Shown here one piece after another: positions 56,730 through 64,000 of a stretch of 64,000 nt of DNA; the first letter of the stretch is position 1, and each line of letters starts with the position of its first letter. The notes beneath the pieces were generated by a model, which saw only the letters and a list, made by a program, of their open reading frames with translations, made no database searches and was not told the DNA's origin. The stretch spans positions 434,001-498,000 of the forward strand of contig NZ_VTLB01000002.1 in assembly GCF_020514235.1 (NCBI RefSeq), given 5' to 3'. Made by a program: the position numbers and the translations under genes. The DNA comes from Synechococcus sp. MU1617. Its GTDB lineage: Bacteria > Cyanobacteriota > Cyanobacteriia > PCC-6307 > Cyanobiaceae.

Positions 56730-57584
56730 ATGCCCATGACCCTCACCCAGCAGTCGGCCCCCTACGCCCACTGGGACTTTGTGCATCCCAGCAGCGGTGA
56801 TCGGTTGCGGATCATTCCTGAGCGGGGTGGATTGGTCAGCGGTTGGTGTTGCGGAGGGCGGGAGGTCCTGTATTTCGATCAGGAGCGTTACTCCGATCCC
56901 ACCAAAAGCATTCGCGGCGGTATTCCGGTGCTGTTCCCGATCTGCGGCAACCTGCCCGGTGATGTGCTGCCGGTGGACGGCGTTGAGTACCCCCTCAAGC
57001 AGCACGGCTTCGCCCGGGATCTGCCCTGGCAGCTTCAGCTGTTGGAGGATCAGAGCGGTGTGCGGCTGACGTTGTCCAGCACCGACGAAACGCTTAAGGC
57101 CTATCCCTTCCCGTTCCGTTTGGAGATGGAGCTGCGCCCAGTTACCTCTGCCTTGGAGATCTCCACCACCGTGCACAACTGCGGTGATGCCGCCATGCCC
57201 TTCAGCTTTGGCCTGCATCCCTACTTCAACGTGAGCGACCTGGCCCAGACCCGGCTCACGGGTTTGGCGGAGCGCTGCCTCAACCATCTGGAGATGGCGG
57301 ATGCGTCCACGGTGGATCAGCTCAAGCGGCTGCCGGAGGGGGTGGATTTCCTCTGCCGCCCAGCGGGCCCAGTCAGCCTGATCGATGACGCCACCGGGGT
57401 GACGCTGGAACTGCAGCATCAGGCACCGCTGGATCTCAGCGTGGTTTGGACTGAGCCTCCGCGGCCGATGGTCTGTCTGGAACCCTGGACGGGGCCCCGG
57501 CAGGCTCTGGTCAGCGGTGACTGCAAGCTGGTGTTGGAACCCGGTGCGAGGCAGACCCTCGCCTGTCGCTATAGCGTCTCCTGA
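56730..57584 (+). CDS. Aldose 1-epimerase-like (galactose mutarotase) protein
   Basis: 284 aa (or 282 from the ATG 6 bp in). Beta-sandwich mutarotase family; close to the YeaD-like glucose-6-phosphate 1-epimerases. Seen: GGIPVLFPICGNLPGD, KQHGFARDLPW with the catalytic His region, FSFGLHPYFNVSD, and near the end the acidic segment CLEPWTGPRQAL with the general-base glutamate. It should interconvert anomers of a hexose or hexose phosphate. It converges with and overlaps glcE by 16 bp. Confidence 0.85.
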   Translation: MPMTLTQQSAPYAHWDFVHPSSGDRLRIIPERGGLVSGWCCGGREVLYFDQERYSDPTKSIRGGIPVLFPICGNLPGDVLPVDGVEYPLKQHGFARDLPWQLQLLEDQSGVRLTLSSTDETLKAYPFPFRLEMELRPVTSALEISTTVHNCGDAAMPFSFGLHPYFNVSDLAQTRLTGLAERCLNHLEMADASTVDQLKRLPEGVDFLCRPAGPVSLIDDATGVTLELQHQAPLDLSVVWTEPPRPMVCLEPWTGPRQALVSGDCKLVLEPGARQTLACRYSVS

Positions 57585-58720
57585 TCCACCCCCGGCAGAC
57601 GGCCTCGGCTGAGTTGCAGTTTGGGGTCGAACTGGCGTTTCACCGCTTCGATCAGCGGTCGGGAGGGACGGTCTAGCCAGACCGGCACTGTTGATCCGGC
57701 CGCGCGTTTCAACAGCGACATTTCGCCGCCGAGGCCGATCACGCTGCGGCGCAGGGCCTCCAGCTGATGATCCGGCGTGGCGGCATCGCACCAGCCATCA
57801 CCGCATCCGGCTCCGGCGGCCAGCTCCCAGCACCACAACTTGAGGGCCTTCATCGCCTCATCCCGCAACAACCGCTGCAACTGGGCCGGCGGCAGCACCA
57901 GCCGCACCAGCTGCGTTGTGGGGCTGGCACCGAAGGGTGTGGTCAGGGCATCGGCGCAGGCCTTTCGTTCGGTGTTGAGCTGCTGTTCCGCAGCCACCGC
58001 CTCGAGCTGCTTCAGCTGGTCCTCCACCGCCTGCTCCGACACGCTGCTCACCACCAGCCGCAGCCGCCATGCACCATCGCCGCTGTTGATCCAGTCACAG
58101 CGTTCCGGCGTCAGGCTGGAGCGCAGCAGTTCGCTGCGGAAGGCCTCCTGGGCTTTCAGGTCGCCGTCCACGAGCAGGCTGCTCCGGGCGGGGCGCAGCG
58201 GTTGCAGCCGCAGAGTGAGTTCGGTGATCAGCGCCAGGCTCCCCCAGCTGCCGCAGAGCAGCCGCATTAGGTCGTAGCCCGCCACGTTCTTCACCACACG
58301 GCCACCGGCATGGGCTTCGGTGCCATCCGCGCGCAACAGGCCGATGCCGATGATCTGATCGCGCACCCCAAGATGGCGTTGCCGCAGTCCCCCCGCCAGT
58401 CCACGGGCCACCAGGCCGCCGATGCTTCCAGGAGTGCCGGCTCGGGGCCAGTCAATGGGCAGCCATTGCCCCTGCTTTGCCAACTGATCCTGCAGGTCCT
58501 GCAAGGGCAGGCCGGCTTCCACCGTGATGGTCAGATCGTCCACGGCATGGTCGATCACCCGGTTGAGCTGCCGGCAGGAGAGCACCTCATGGCGGGGATC
58601 CAGCGGTGGGCCCCAGTCCAGGCGTGTCCCAAGGCCACTGGGGCTCCAGGGGGTGCCGTCCTGATGCCACTGGCGCACCAGGTCGATCAGAGCGCTGCGG
58701 CTGGCGGGGGAATGGATCAC
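57569..58720 (-). CDS. glcE: Glycolate oxidase FAD-binding subunit GlcE
   Basis: 383 aa from a GTG at 58720. FAD-binding (PCMH-type) subunit of the glycolate dehydrogenase complex that oxidises photorespiratory glycolate to glyoxylate. Seen: LPIDWPRAGTPGSIGGLVARG for FAD pyrophosphate, GVRDQIIGIGLLRADGT, GGRVVKNVAGYDLMRLLCGSWG, and a degenerate C-terminal oxidase domain. The iron-sulfur subunit GlcF is 1.3 kb upstream on the same strand; GlcD is not in the window. It overlaps the mutarotase gene by 16 bp and diverges from the kinase gene. Confidence 0.9.
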   Translation of the reverse strand: MIHSPASRSALIDLVRQWHQDGTPWSPSGLGTRLDWGPPLDPRHEVLSCRQLNRVIDHAVDDLTITVEAGLPLQDLQDQLAKQGQWLPIDWPRAGTPGSIGGLVARGLAGGLRQRHLGVRDQIIGIGLLRADGTEAHAGGRVVKNVAGYDLMRLLCGSWGSLALITELTLRLQPLRPARSSLLVDGDLKAQEAFRSELLRSSLTPERCDWINSGDGAWRLRLVVSSVSEQAVEDQLKQLEAVAAEQQLNTERKACADALTTPFGASPTTQLVRLVLPPAQLQRLLRDEAMKALKLWCWELAAGAGCGDGWCDAATPDHQLEALRRSVIGLGGEMSLLKRAAGSTVPVWLDRPSRPLIEAVKRQFDPKLQLSRGRLPGVDQETL

Positions 58721-58734
58721 GGCACGATGGTGCC

Positions 58735-60081
58735 ATGAAGGTTGTGGTCATTGACGACGATCCCACCGGCTCGCAGACGGTGCATAGCTGTCCGCTGCTG
58801 TTGCATTGGGATGTCGACAGCCTGCGCCGGGGGCTGCGCCATGCGTCGCCCTTGTTGTTCCTGCTGGCCGACACCCGGGCGCTGACGCCAACGGATGCAG
58901 CGGAACGCAACCGCGATATTGCGGCGGCCTTGGATCACGCGCTGCACCGGGAGGGGTTGGCGCGTGATCAGGTGCTGCTGGTGAGTCGCGGGGATTCCAC
59001 CTTGCGCGGTCATGGGGTGCTGGAACCTGAGGTCTTGCAGGCGTCCTTCGGGCCCTTTGATGCCACGCTCCACGTTCCGGCGTTCTTGGAAGGGGGACGC
59101 ACCACCGTGAACGGGGTGCATCTCCTCCACGGGGAACCGGTGCACACCACGCCGTTTGCCCAGGACCGGCTGTTTGGGTTCAGCAGCAGTGATCTGGCCC
59201 ACTGGCTGGAGGAGAAAAGCAATGGCGCCATTGCCGCGGCGTCAGTGCAGCGGATTAGTGGCCGCGACCTTGATGCCGCCTGTGCTGGGGGGCTGCCGCT
59301 GTTGATCGATCGCCTGCGTGGTCTCCAAGGCAATGCAGCGGTGGTTGTGGATGCCGAGCGGCAGGAGCAACTCAACGCACTGGCCGCAGCGGTGCGCGCC
59401 CTGCAGAGGGAGAAACGGTTTCTGTTTCGCTCCGCCGCCAGCATGGTGAAGGCTCTGGCGGATCCCGGACCGCCGCCGCTTGATCCCGAGGGCCTGGCGG
59501 GGTTGCGGCGCTCGGCTTGCGATGGAACGCCTCTGCCTGGACTGGTGATGGTGGGTTCCCACGTGCCCTTGGCGGATCAGCAACTGGAGCTGCTGCTGGC
59601 GGAACCGGGATGCCAAGGGGTTGAGCTGCCGGTGCCGCGCATCGCTCGGGTGCTGGAGGGCCCGACACCTGATCTGCTGCTGGCCGACTTGGAACGGGTC
59701 TGGCTGCAGCAGCTTTATGAGCTGCTTGGAGCAGGCCTCACGCCGGTGCTGTTCACCAGCCGTGGTGAGCTGCGCTGTGCTTCAGAGCAGGAGGGCCGGC
59801 GCTTGTCCTGCGCTCTGGCCGAGTTGATGGGGCGACTCGCGGCATCTCTCGCTCCTGATCTGGGTTATCTGATCAGCAAAGGCGGCATCACCACCCAGAC
59901 ACTGCTGGCCAGGGGCCTGGCCCTCGAGTCGGTTCAGTTGGAAGGCCAGCTGCTGCCGGGGCTGTCGCTGGTGCGCCCCTCAGCGGGACTCTGCAGCGGA
60001 GTGCCGATCCTCACCTTCCCCGGCAATCTCGGTGGTGCCGACACCCTGCGTGACGCCTGGCAGAGGATGCAGGCCGGCTGA
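58735..60081 (+). CDS. Four-carbon acid sugar kinase family protein (DUF1537/OtnK-like)
   Basis: 448 aa from the ATG at 58735. N-terminal SBD domain with VVIDDDPTGSQTVHSC and the substrate loop SRGDSTLRGHG; C-terminal NBD domain with LISKGGITTQTLLARGL and SGVPILTFPGNLGG. Characterised members phosphorylate D-threonate, L-erythronate or 3-oxo-tetronate. The length is normal. It lies on the opposite strand between glcE and glcF and overlaps the 3' end of glcF by 102 bp, an arrangement that suggests a link to C2-C4 hydroxy-acid metabolism. Confidence 0.9.
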   Translation: MKVVVIDDDPTGSQTVHSCPLLLHWDVDSLRRGLRHASPLLFLLADTRALTPTDAAERNRDIAAALDHALHREGLARDQVLLVSRGDSTLRGHGVLEPEVLQASFGPFDATLHVPAFLEGGRTTVNGVHLLHGEPVHTTPFAQDRLFGFSSSDLAHWLEEKSNGAIAAASVQRISGRDLDAACAGGLPLLIDRLRGLQGNAAVVVDAERQEQLNALAAAVRALQREKRFLFRSAASMVKALADPGPPPLDPEGLAGLRRSACDGTPLPGLVMVGSHVPLADQQLELLLAEPGCQGVELPVPRIARVLEGPTPDLLLADLERVWLQQLYELLGAGLTPVLFTSRGELRCASEQEGRRLSCALAELMGRLAASLAPDLGYLISKGGITTQTLLARGLALESVQLEGQLLPGLSLVRPSAGLCSGVPILTFPGNLGGADTLRDAWQRMQAG

Positions 60082-61359
60082 GGCGGCCAGCAGTTCCATC
60101 GGGTGCTGCACCTGGGTCCGATCGCCCAGGTGTCGCCGCAGCTGCAGGGTGCAACCAATGTTGGCGCTGGCCACCCATTCAGCGCCGGTGCCGCTGAGAT
60201 CATCGGCCTTGATCCGGCCCAGTTCGGCGGCTTCCTCCGGTTGCACCAGGTTGTAGATGCCGGCGCTGCCGCAGCACACCCCCGCTTCGGTCGCTTCCCG
60301 CAGCTGAATGCCGGGGATGGCGCGCAGCAGCTGGCGGGGCTGGGCCTGGATCCCCTGGCCATGAATCATGTGGCAAGCGTCATGCATGGCCACCACGCCG
60401 GGGAGAGGTTGCAGTTGGGCGTGGAACGTCTCCACGAGGCCGCGGTCAGCAAGGAATTCCTGCACATCCAGCACCGGAGCCCGAAATGAAGCCTTGCTGT
60501 TCAGCAGCTCGCCATAGGCTTTCATCGTGTGGCCACAGCCTGAAGCGGCCACCAGCACCGCATCCAGATCTCCCTCAACGGCATTCATGCTCTGGATCAG
60601 ATCCCTCGCCAGTTGGCGGGTGAGCTCCAGCTCCCCCTGGTGATGGCTCACCGCCCCACAGCAGCCCTGGTCCGGCGGAATCACCACCTCAAAACCGTTG
60701 GCCTGCAACACCTTCACCGTTGCGTTGCTCACGCTGGGATCGAAGCAGCGCTGCACGCAGCCCAGCAACAGCGCTACGCGGCCTCGGCATTCCCCGCTGG
60801 CGGGATTGATCTGGGGCAGTTGGTCGCTGAAGCTTTCTGGTGCCAGGGGGGGCAGTAGTTGCTCCATCGCTTCGATCTCCGGCCCGAACAGACGGGTGAG
60901 ACCTGAGCGGCGGGCCAGGCGTTGGAGTGGTGTGCCGGCGTAGGCCCTCAGGGGTTGGAGCAGGGCCCGCAAGCGCTTGGGGTAGGGCAGCACCTGCAGT
61001 AGCAGCTTGCGGAAGCTGGTCTGCCAGCTGCTGCGGTGGTTGGTCTGATTCAGCTTGGGCCGGGTGGCCTCGATCAGCTGGTCGTAGCGGACTCCCGAAG
61101 GACAAGCCGAAACGCAGGCGAAGCAGCCCAGGCAGGTGTCGAAATGGCTGGCCACCGTTGCATCCAGCTCCAGCTCACCGGCCTCGATCGCCCGCAGAGC
61201 ATGGATGCGACCGCGGGGGGAGTCCATCTCACTGGCCAACACGCGATAGCTGGCACAGGTGGGCAGGCAGAAGCCGCAGTGCACGCAGGGGTCAGCGGCG
61301 CCTGCGGGAAGTCCGGGGAGAGTGCTGGTCGCGGGCTCGGCACTGCCTGGCTGGGTCAT
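59980..61359 (-). CDS. glcF: Glycolate oxidase iron-sulfur subunit GlcF
   Basis: 459 aa. Electron-transfer subunit of glycolate dehydrogenase. Two [4Fe-4S] motifs near the N-terminus: CVHCGFCLPTC and CLGCFACVSACPSG. Two CCG-type domains follow, visible as LLGCVQRCFDPSV, GCCGAVSHHQGE, HDACHMIHGQG and GVCCGSAGIY. The last ~34 codons overlap the kinase gene on the other strand; the protein continues past the last family motif to a tail rich in polar residues. Pairs with GlcE. Confidence 0.93.
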   Translation of the reverse strand: MTQPGSAEPATSTLPGLPAGAADPCVHCGFCLPTCASYRVLASEMDSPRGRIHALRAIEAGELELDATVASHFDTCLGCFACVSACPSGVRYDQLIEATRPKLNQTNHRSSWQTSFRKLLLQVLPYPKRLRALLQPLRAYAGTPLQRLARRSGLTRLFGPEIEAMEQLLPPLAPESFSDQLPQINPASGECRGRVALLLGCVQRCFDPSVSNATVKVLQANGFEVVIPPDQGCCGAVSHHQGELELTRQLARDLIQSMNAVEGDLDAVLVAASGCGHTMKAYGELLNSKASFRAPVLDVQEFLADRGLVETFHAQLQPLPGVVAMHDACHMIHGQGIQAQPRQLLRAIPGIQLREATEAGVCCGSAGIYNLVQPEEAAELGRIKADDLSGTGAEWVASANIGCTLQLRRHLGDRTQVQHPMELLAASAGLHPLPGVTQGVGTTEIAGEGEDRHSAAESR

Positions 61360-61465
61360 GAGCAGAGTCTGGATCGATCAGCCTGCGGACGGCTGGGTTT
61401 GAAGAGAAATCGTTGTTTGTTTGGCTCAGGCTTCCTCATCAGAACGGTTTCGCTCTTGAAGCTCT

Positions 61466-62188
61466 TTAAAATTGATATTTTCCCCATTCAATTTCCTGGT
61501 CAAAAATGTGCTCAATTTTATTTTTTTGGTTGAAATTGAGTAAGTCTTTGTAGGGTCTTTTGTCAGTACGCAAGTTCGACTTGGCTGTTGGGAGTCGTGG
61601 GTTTCCCGTCAGGTTGAGGTCGTTGAAAATGCTGTCGACTGTTTCCTGGAGGTTTTCGTAGCGATACAAGCGTTTGACCAGAATGTTTCCTTCGTGGCTG
61701 TAAATCGATCTGCATGATGTTGCGAACTTCTCCAGCATTCCTCCTTCGATGAAGGTGTCCAGGTCGAGAGTTTGCAGTCTCTGGTCTTTTTTGAGTTCGA
61801 AAAACTGGGACAGCGCGTGGTCCCATGGGTTGCGAATAAAGCAGAAGCTGTAATAGCTCTCGAGCGTCGATGCGCTGATGTAATTCTTGCTGAGGGCGGT
61901 TGTTGCTTCAATATGTGTGTGTAGGCCAATTGATTTGAGGTACCGGCTGACGCCTTTTTTCTGTATTTTGCATTTTGCCTTGATGGCAAAATAATTCACT
62001 TTGTTCCACCAGGGAATGAAATTGGTGGGCCCCTGGTAGCCAAGTTCTTTGCGAATTTTCTCGTCTCGACCTAAGGGAGTAATCACATCTTTGTGATTGC
62101 AGCTGCTCGATAGCGCAATAGCTGTCGATGTTGATGCTGTCTTTCGGTTGGCGAAAAATATGAATTTCTTCGAGTGATTGATGATCAC
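61466..62188 (-). CDS. Sulfotransferase-like protein
   Basis: 240 aa from a GTG at 62188, 21 bp after icd on the same strand. PAPS-binding pattern of carbohydrate sulfotransferases: the 5'-phosphosulfate loop FFANRKTASTSTAI at about 11-24 and the 3'-phosphate segment SFCFIRNPWDHALSQFF with R119, N120 and P121. AT-rich and Lys/Asn-rich, unlike icd and glcF on either side, so it looks like an acquired islet. It may sulfate a surface sugar; no sulfate-activation genes are near. Confidence 0.72.
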   Translation of the reverse strand: MIINHSKKFIFFANRKTASTSTAIALSSSCNHKDVITPLGRDEKIRKELGYQGPTNFIPWWNKVNYFAIKAKCKIQKKGVSRYLKSIGLHTHIEATTALSKNYISASTLESYYSFCFIRNPWDHALSQFFELKKDQRLQTLDLDTFIEGGMLEKFATSCRSIYSHEGNILVKRLYRYENLQETVDSIFNDLNLTGNPRLPTAKSNLRTDKRPYKDLLNFNQKNKIEHIFDQEIEWGKYQF

Positions 62189-62209
62189 AGATGACCTGTT
62201 GTTGAGTGT

Positions 62210-63634
62210 TCAGAAACGGGCGATGACTGCTTCGGCGAAACCGCTGCAGCTCACCGGATCCACCTGGGGTTCCATCAATCGCGCTAGGTCGTAGGTGACC
62301 TGCTTGTCGGCGATGGCGGCACTGAGACCCTTGGTCACCAGATCAGCAGCCTCCTGCCAGCCGAGGAATTCCAGCATCATCACGCCGCTGAGGATCACCG
62401 AACCGGGGTTGATCCGATCGAGGCCGGCGTGTTTCGGGGCGGTGCCGTGGGTGGCTTCGAAGATGGCAGCGTTCTCGCCGATGTTGGCGCCGGGGGCCAT
62501 TCCCAGACCGCCCACCATCGCAGCTGCGGCGTCTGAGATGTAGTCGCCGTTGAGGTTGAGCGTGGCGAGGATCGAATACTCCTGGGGGCGGGTCTGGATC
62601 TGCTGAAAGATGCTATCGGCGATGCGGTCGTCCACCAGCACCATCTCCTTCCACTTGCCGCCGCCGTGGCTGCGGCCAATGGCATCGAGCACCGCTTGCA
62701 CCTCGGCATCGATGTCGGCCTTTTTCTCAGGAGTGAGGCTGTCGTAACCCGGCTCAATCATCCGGCCGTTGTCCTGCACGCTCAGGTTGGGATCCTTCTC
62801 GAGGTTGCCGAGGATCCAGCTTTCCCGCTCGGTGATGCACACGTCGCGGAATTCGGTGGTGGCCAGTTCATAGCCCCAGTCACGGAAGGCCCCTTCCGTG
62901 AACTTCATGATGTTGCCTTTGTGCACCAGGGTTACGTGACGCTTGTCGCCTTCCAGGCGTAGGGCGTGTTGGATCGCCTTGCGGATGTGGCGCTGGCTGC
63001 CGTGTTTGCTCACGGGTTTGATGCCGATGCCGGATCCTTCGGGGATCTGGCGCTTGCCAAGCTTGCCGTTGGCGGGGATGACCACTTCATTGAGATGCTT
63101 TCGCAGCTCCTGGCCGACGGCGTCATCGGCTTCCCATTCCACCCCCATGTAGATGTCTTCGGTGTTCTCCCGATAGACGATCACGTCCAAATCCTGGGGA
63201 CGCTTGTGGGGGCTTGGGGTGCCCTCGTAGTAACGGCATGGGCGCACGCAGGAATACAGATCAAAGATCTGTCTCAGGGCTACGTTCAGCGATCGGATGC
63301 CGCCGCCCACCGGCGTGGTGAGGGGGCCTTTGATGGCTACGCCGTAGGCGCGGATTGCCTCGAGGGTGTCCTCAGGCAGGTACTGGTAGGTGCCATAGAG
63401 GTCGCAGGCCTCATCGCCGGCGTACACCTTGAACCATTCGATGCTCTTGCTGCCGCCGTAGGCCTTGGCCACGGCCGCATCCAGCACCTTCTGCGTTGCG
63501 GGCCAGATGTCTACACCGGTGCCATCACCTCGGATGAAGGGGATGATCGGGTTGTCGGCCACCACGGGCTGACCGTTCTCGAAGCGAATTGGTGTGCCCT
63601 GGCTGGGGGTGGTGAGCTTCTCGAACTGGGCCAT
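62210..63634 (-). CDS. icd: NADP-dependent isocitrate dehydrogenase
   Basis: 474 aa, the longer cyanobacterial/E. coli-type class. Oxidises isocitrate to 2-oxoglutarate, the main carbon skeleton for ammonium assimilation in cyanobacteria. Seen: [15 protein letters not shown] near the N-terminus, [15 protein letters not shown]-like substrate loop (here [12 protein letters not shown]), [25 protein letters not shown], and the NADP/Mg region [13 protein letters not shown] and [17 protein letters not shown] foreign-looking gene follows 21 bp downstream. Confidence 0.96.
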   Translation of the reverse strand: MAQFEKLTTPSQGTPIRFENGQPVVADNPIIPFIRGDGTGVDIWPATQKVLDAAVAKAYGGSKSIEWFKVYAGDEACDLYGTYQYLPEDTLEAIRAYGVAIKGPLTTPVGGGIRSLNVALRQIFDLYSCVRPCRYYEGTPSPHKRPQDLDVIVYRENTEDIYMGVEWEADDAVGQELRKHLNEVVIPANGKLGKRQIPEGSGIGIKPVSKHGSQRHIRKAIQHALRLEGDKRHVTLVHKGNIMKFTEGAFRDWGYELATTEFRDVCITERESWILGNLEKDPNLSVQDNGRMIEPGYDSLTPEKKADIDAEVQAVLDAIGRSHGGGKWKEMVLVDDRIADSIFQQIQTRPQEYSILATLNLNGDYISDAAAAMVGGLGMAPGANIGENAAIFEATHGTAPKHAGLDRINPGSVILSGVMMLEFLGWQEAADLVTKGLSAAIADKQVTYDLARLMEPQVDPVSCSGFAEAVIARF

Positions 63635-63716
63635 GTCGGTTGGTCGGGCGTCAGCAGGCTGAGCCTATGACTGAGCCGGGAGACCTACGGTTCACTGCAG
63701 TGCAGACCTTGCATTA

Positions 63717-64000
63717 ATGGCCAGCGAGCAGGTGTGGGTGGTAGCGGCCTGCTTCAACGAAGCTGAGGTCATCAGCACCTTTATGGAGCGGGTCACGGCC
63801 TTGCAGGAGGTGGACCATTTGCTGCTCATTGATGACGGATCGTCCGATGCCACGGTGGCGGTGATCCGTGCCTGGCAGCAGAGCCATGCCGACCAGGCCG
63901 TCACCCTTTTGGAACTCACCCGCAACTTCGGCAAGGAGGCGGCGATGCTCGCGGGCCTGGACTACGCCAACGGCCGCTGTGCTGCTGCGGTGCTGATTGA
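63717..64000 (+). CDS. Family 2 glycosyltransferase (DPM1/GtrB-like), partial, runs off right edge
   Basis: First 94 codons only. VVAACFNEAEVISTFMERV at about 8-26, LLIDDGSSDATVAVI with the GT2 acidic pair, and LTRNFGKEAAMLAGLDYANG are typical of undecaprenyl/dolichyl-phosphate sugar synthases (GtrB, ArnC, DPM1). It diverges from icd across ~82 bp. The C-terminal membrane helices, if any, lie beyond the window. Confidence 0.88.
   Translation, partial: MASEQVWVVAACFNEAEVISTFMERVTALQEVDHLLLIDDGSSDATVAVIRAWQQSHADQAVTLLELTRNFGKEAAMLAGLDYANGRCAAAVLI

Noticed and set aside
56694-57791. 365-codon open frame on the - strand
   Set aside because: Covers the aldose-epimerase gene in antisense; the forward protein has clear family motifs.

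Overview
The window looks like chromosomal DNA of a marine Synechococcus-type picocyanobacterium. It carries psaC (photosystem I), ndhS (cyanobacterial NDH-1), glycolate-oxidation subunits, a TPP-riboswitch-controlled thiC, RNase P RNA and compact GC-rich core genes, many with overlapping stops and starts. No transposase, integrase, CRISPR array or rRNA was seen. One tRNA gene, tRNA-Arg(CCT), is present.

Layout. (1) 1-9974 is GC-rich core: a partial egtB, a membrane pseudokinase-like protein, smpB, ruvB, a TPR protein, an M20 amidohydrolase, a HEAT protein, and riboswitch-thiC. It is interrupted by one AT-rich glycosyltransferase gene at 2206-3327, coupled to smpB. (2) 9984-40001 is a roughly 30 kb AT-rich surface-polysaccharide island between thiC and tktA. 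It holds, in order: a GT41-like glycosyltransferase and an SDR; a GC-richer CDP-sugar cassette (rfbF, rfbG, 3,5-epimerase, C-methyltransferase, DegT aminotransferase); a HisF/HisH-like pair with an N-acetyl-sugar amidotransferase; an AurF-like diiron N-oxygenase; two methyltransferases and a formyltransferase; further glycosyltransferases; a five-gene minus-strand operon (methyltransferase, aminopeptidase-like protein, FAD protein, FemAB/GNAT-like protein, methyltransferase); an SDR, NeuB-like synthase and GT2 operon; and a minus-strand operon of PseB-like dehydratase, aldo-keto reductase, SpsF/aminotransferase fusion and carbamoyltransferase. (3) 40056-64000 is GC-rich core again: tktA, fabF, acpP, psaC, glmS, manC, rimM, ndhS, an ion channel, rnc, rnpB, tRNA-Arg, glgP, a Na+/H+ antiporter, glcE and glcF flanking a DUF1537 kinase, a sulfotransferase-like islet, icd, and the start of a GT2 gene.

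How it may work together. The island reads as a factory for decorated nucleotide sugars and their transfer to LPS or another surface glycan. Core glmS and manC nearby feed amino-sugar and GDP-mannose precursors. The strongest candidate for something undescribed is 12.5-23.3 kb. A CDP-linked, C-methylated, aminated sugar cassette lies next to an amidine-forming trio and an AurF-family N-oxygenase in which all seven iron ligands can be placed. This suggests an N-oxidised (nitro, nitroso, hydroxylamino or amidoxime) branched surface sugar, made with a diiron enzyme rather than the flavin enzymes known from antibiotic nitrosugars. That is inference from family membership and neighbourhood only.

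The island is mosaic. Base composition changes inside thiC, rfbF, the DegT gene and the CmcI-like gene, as expected from repeated recombination within genes. The + strand of about 23-40 kb also looks pyrimidine-rich whichever strand is coding.
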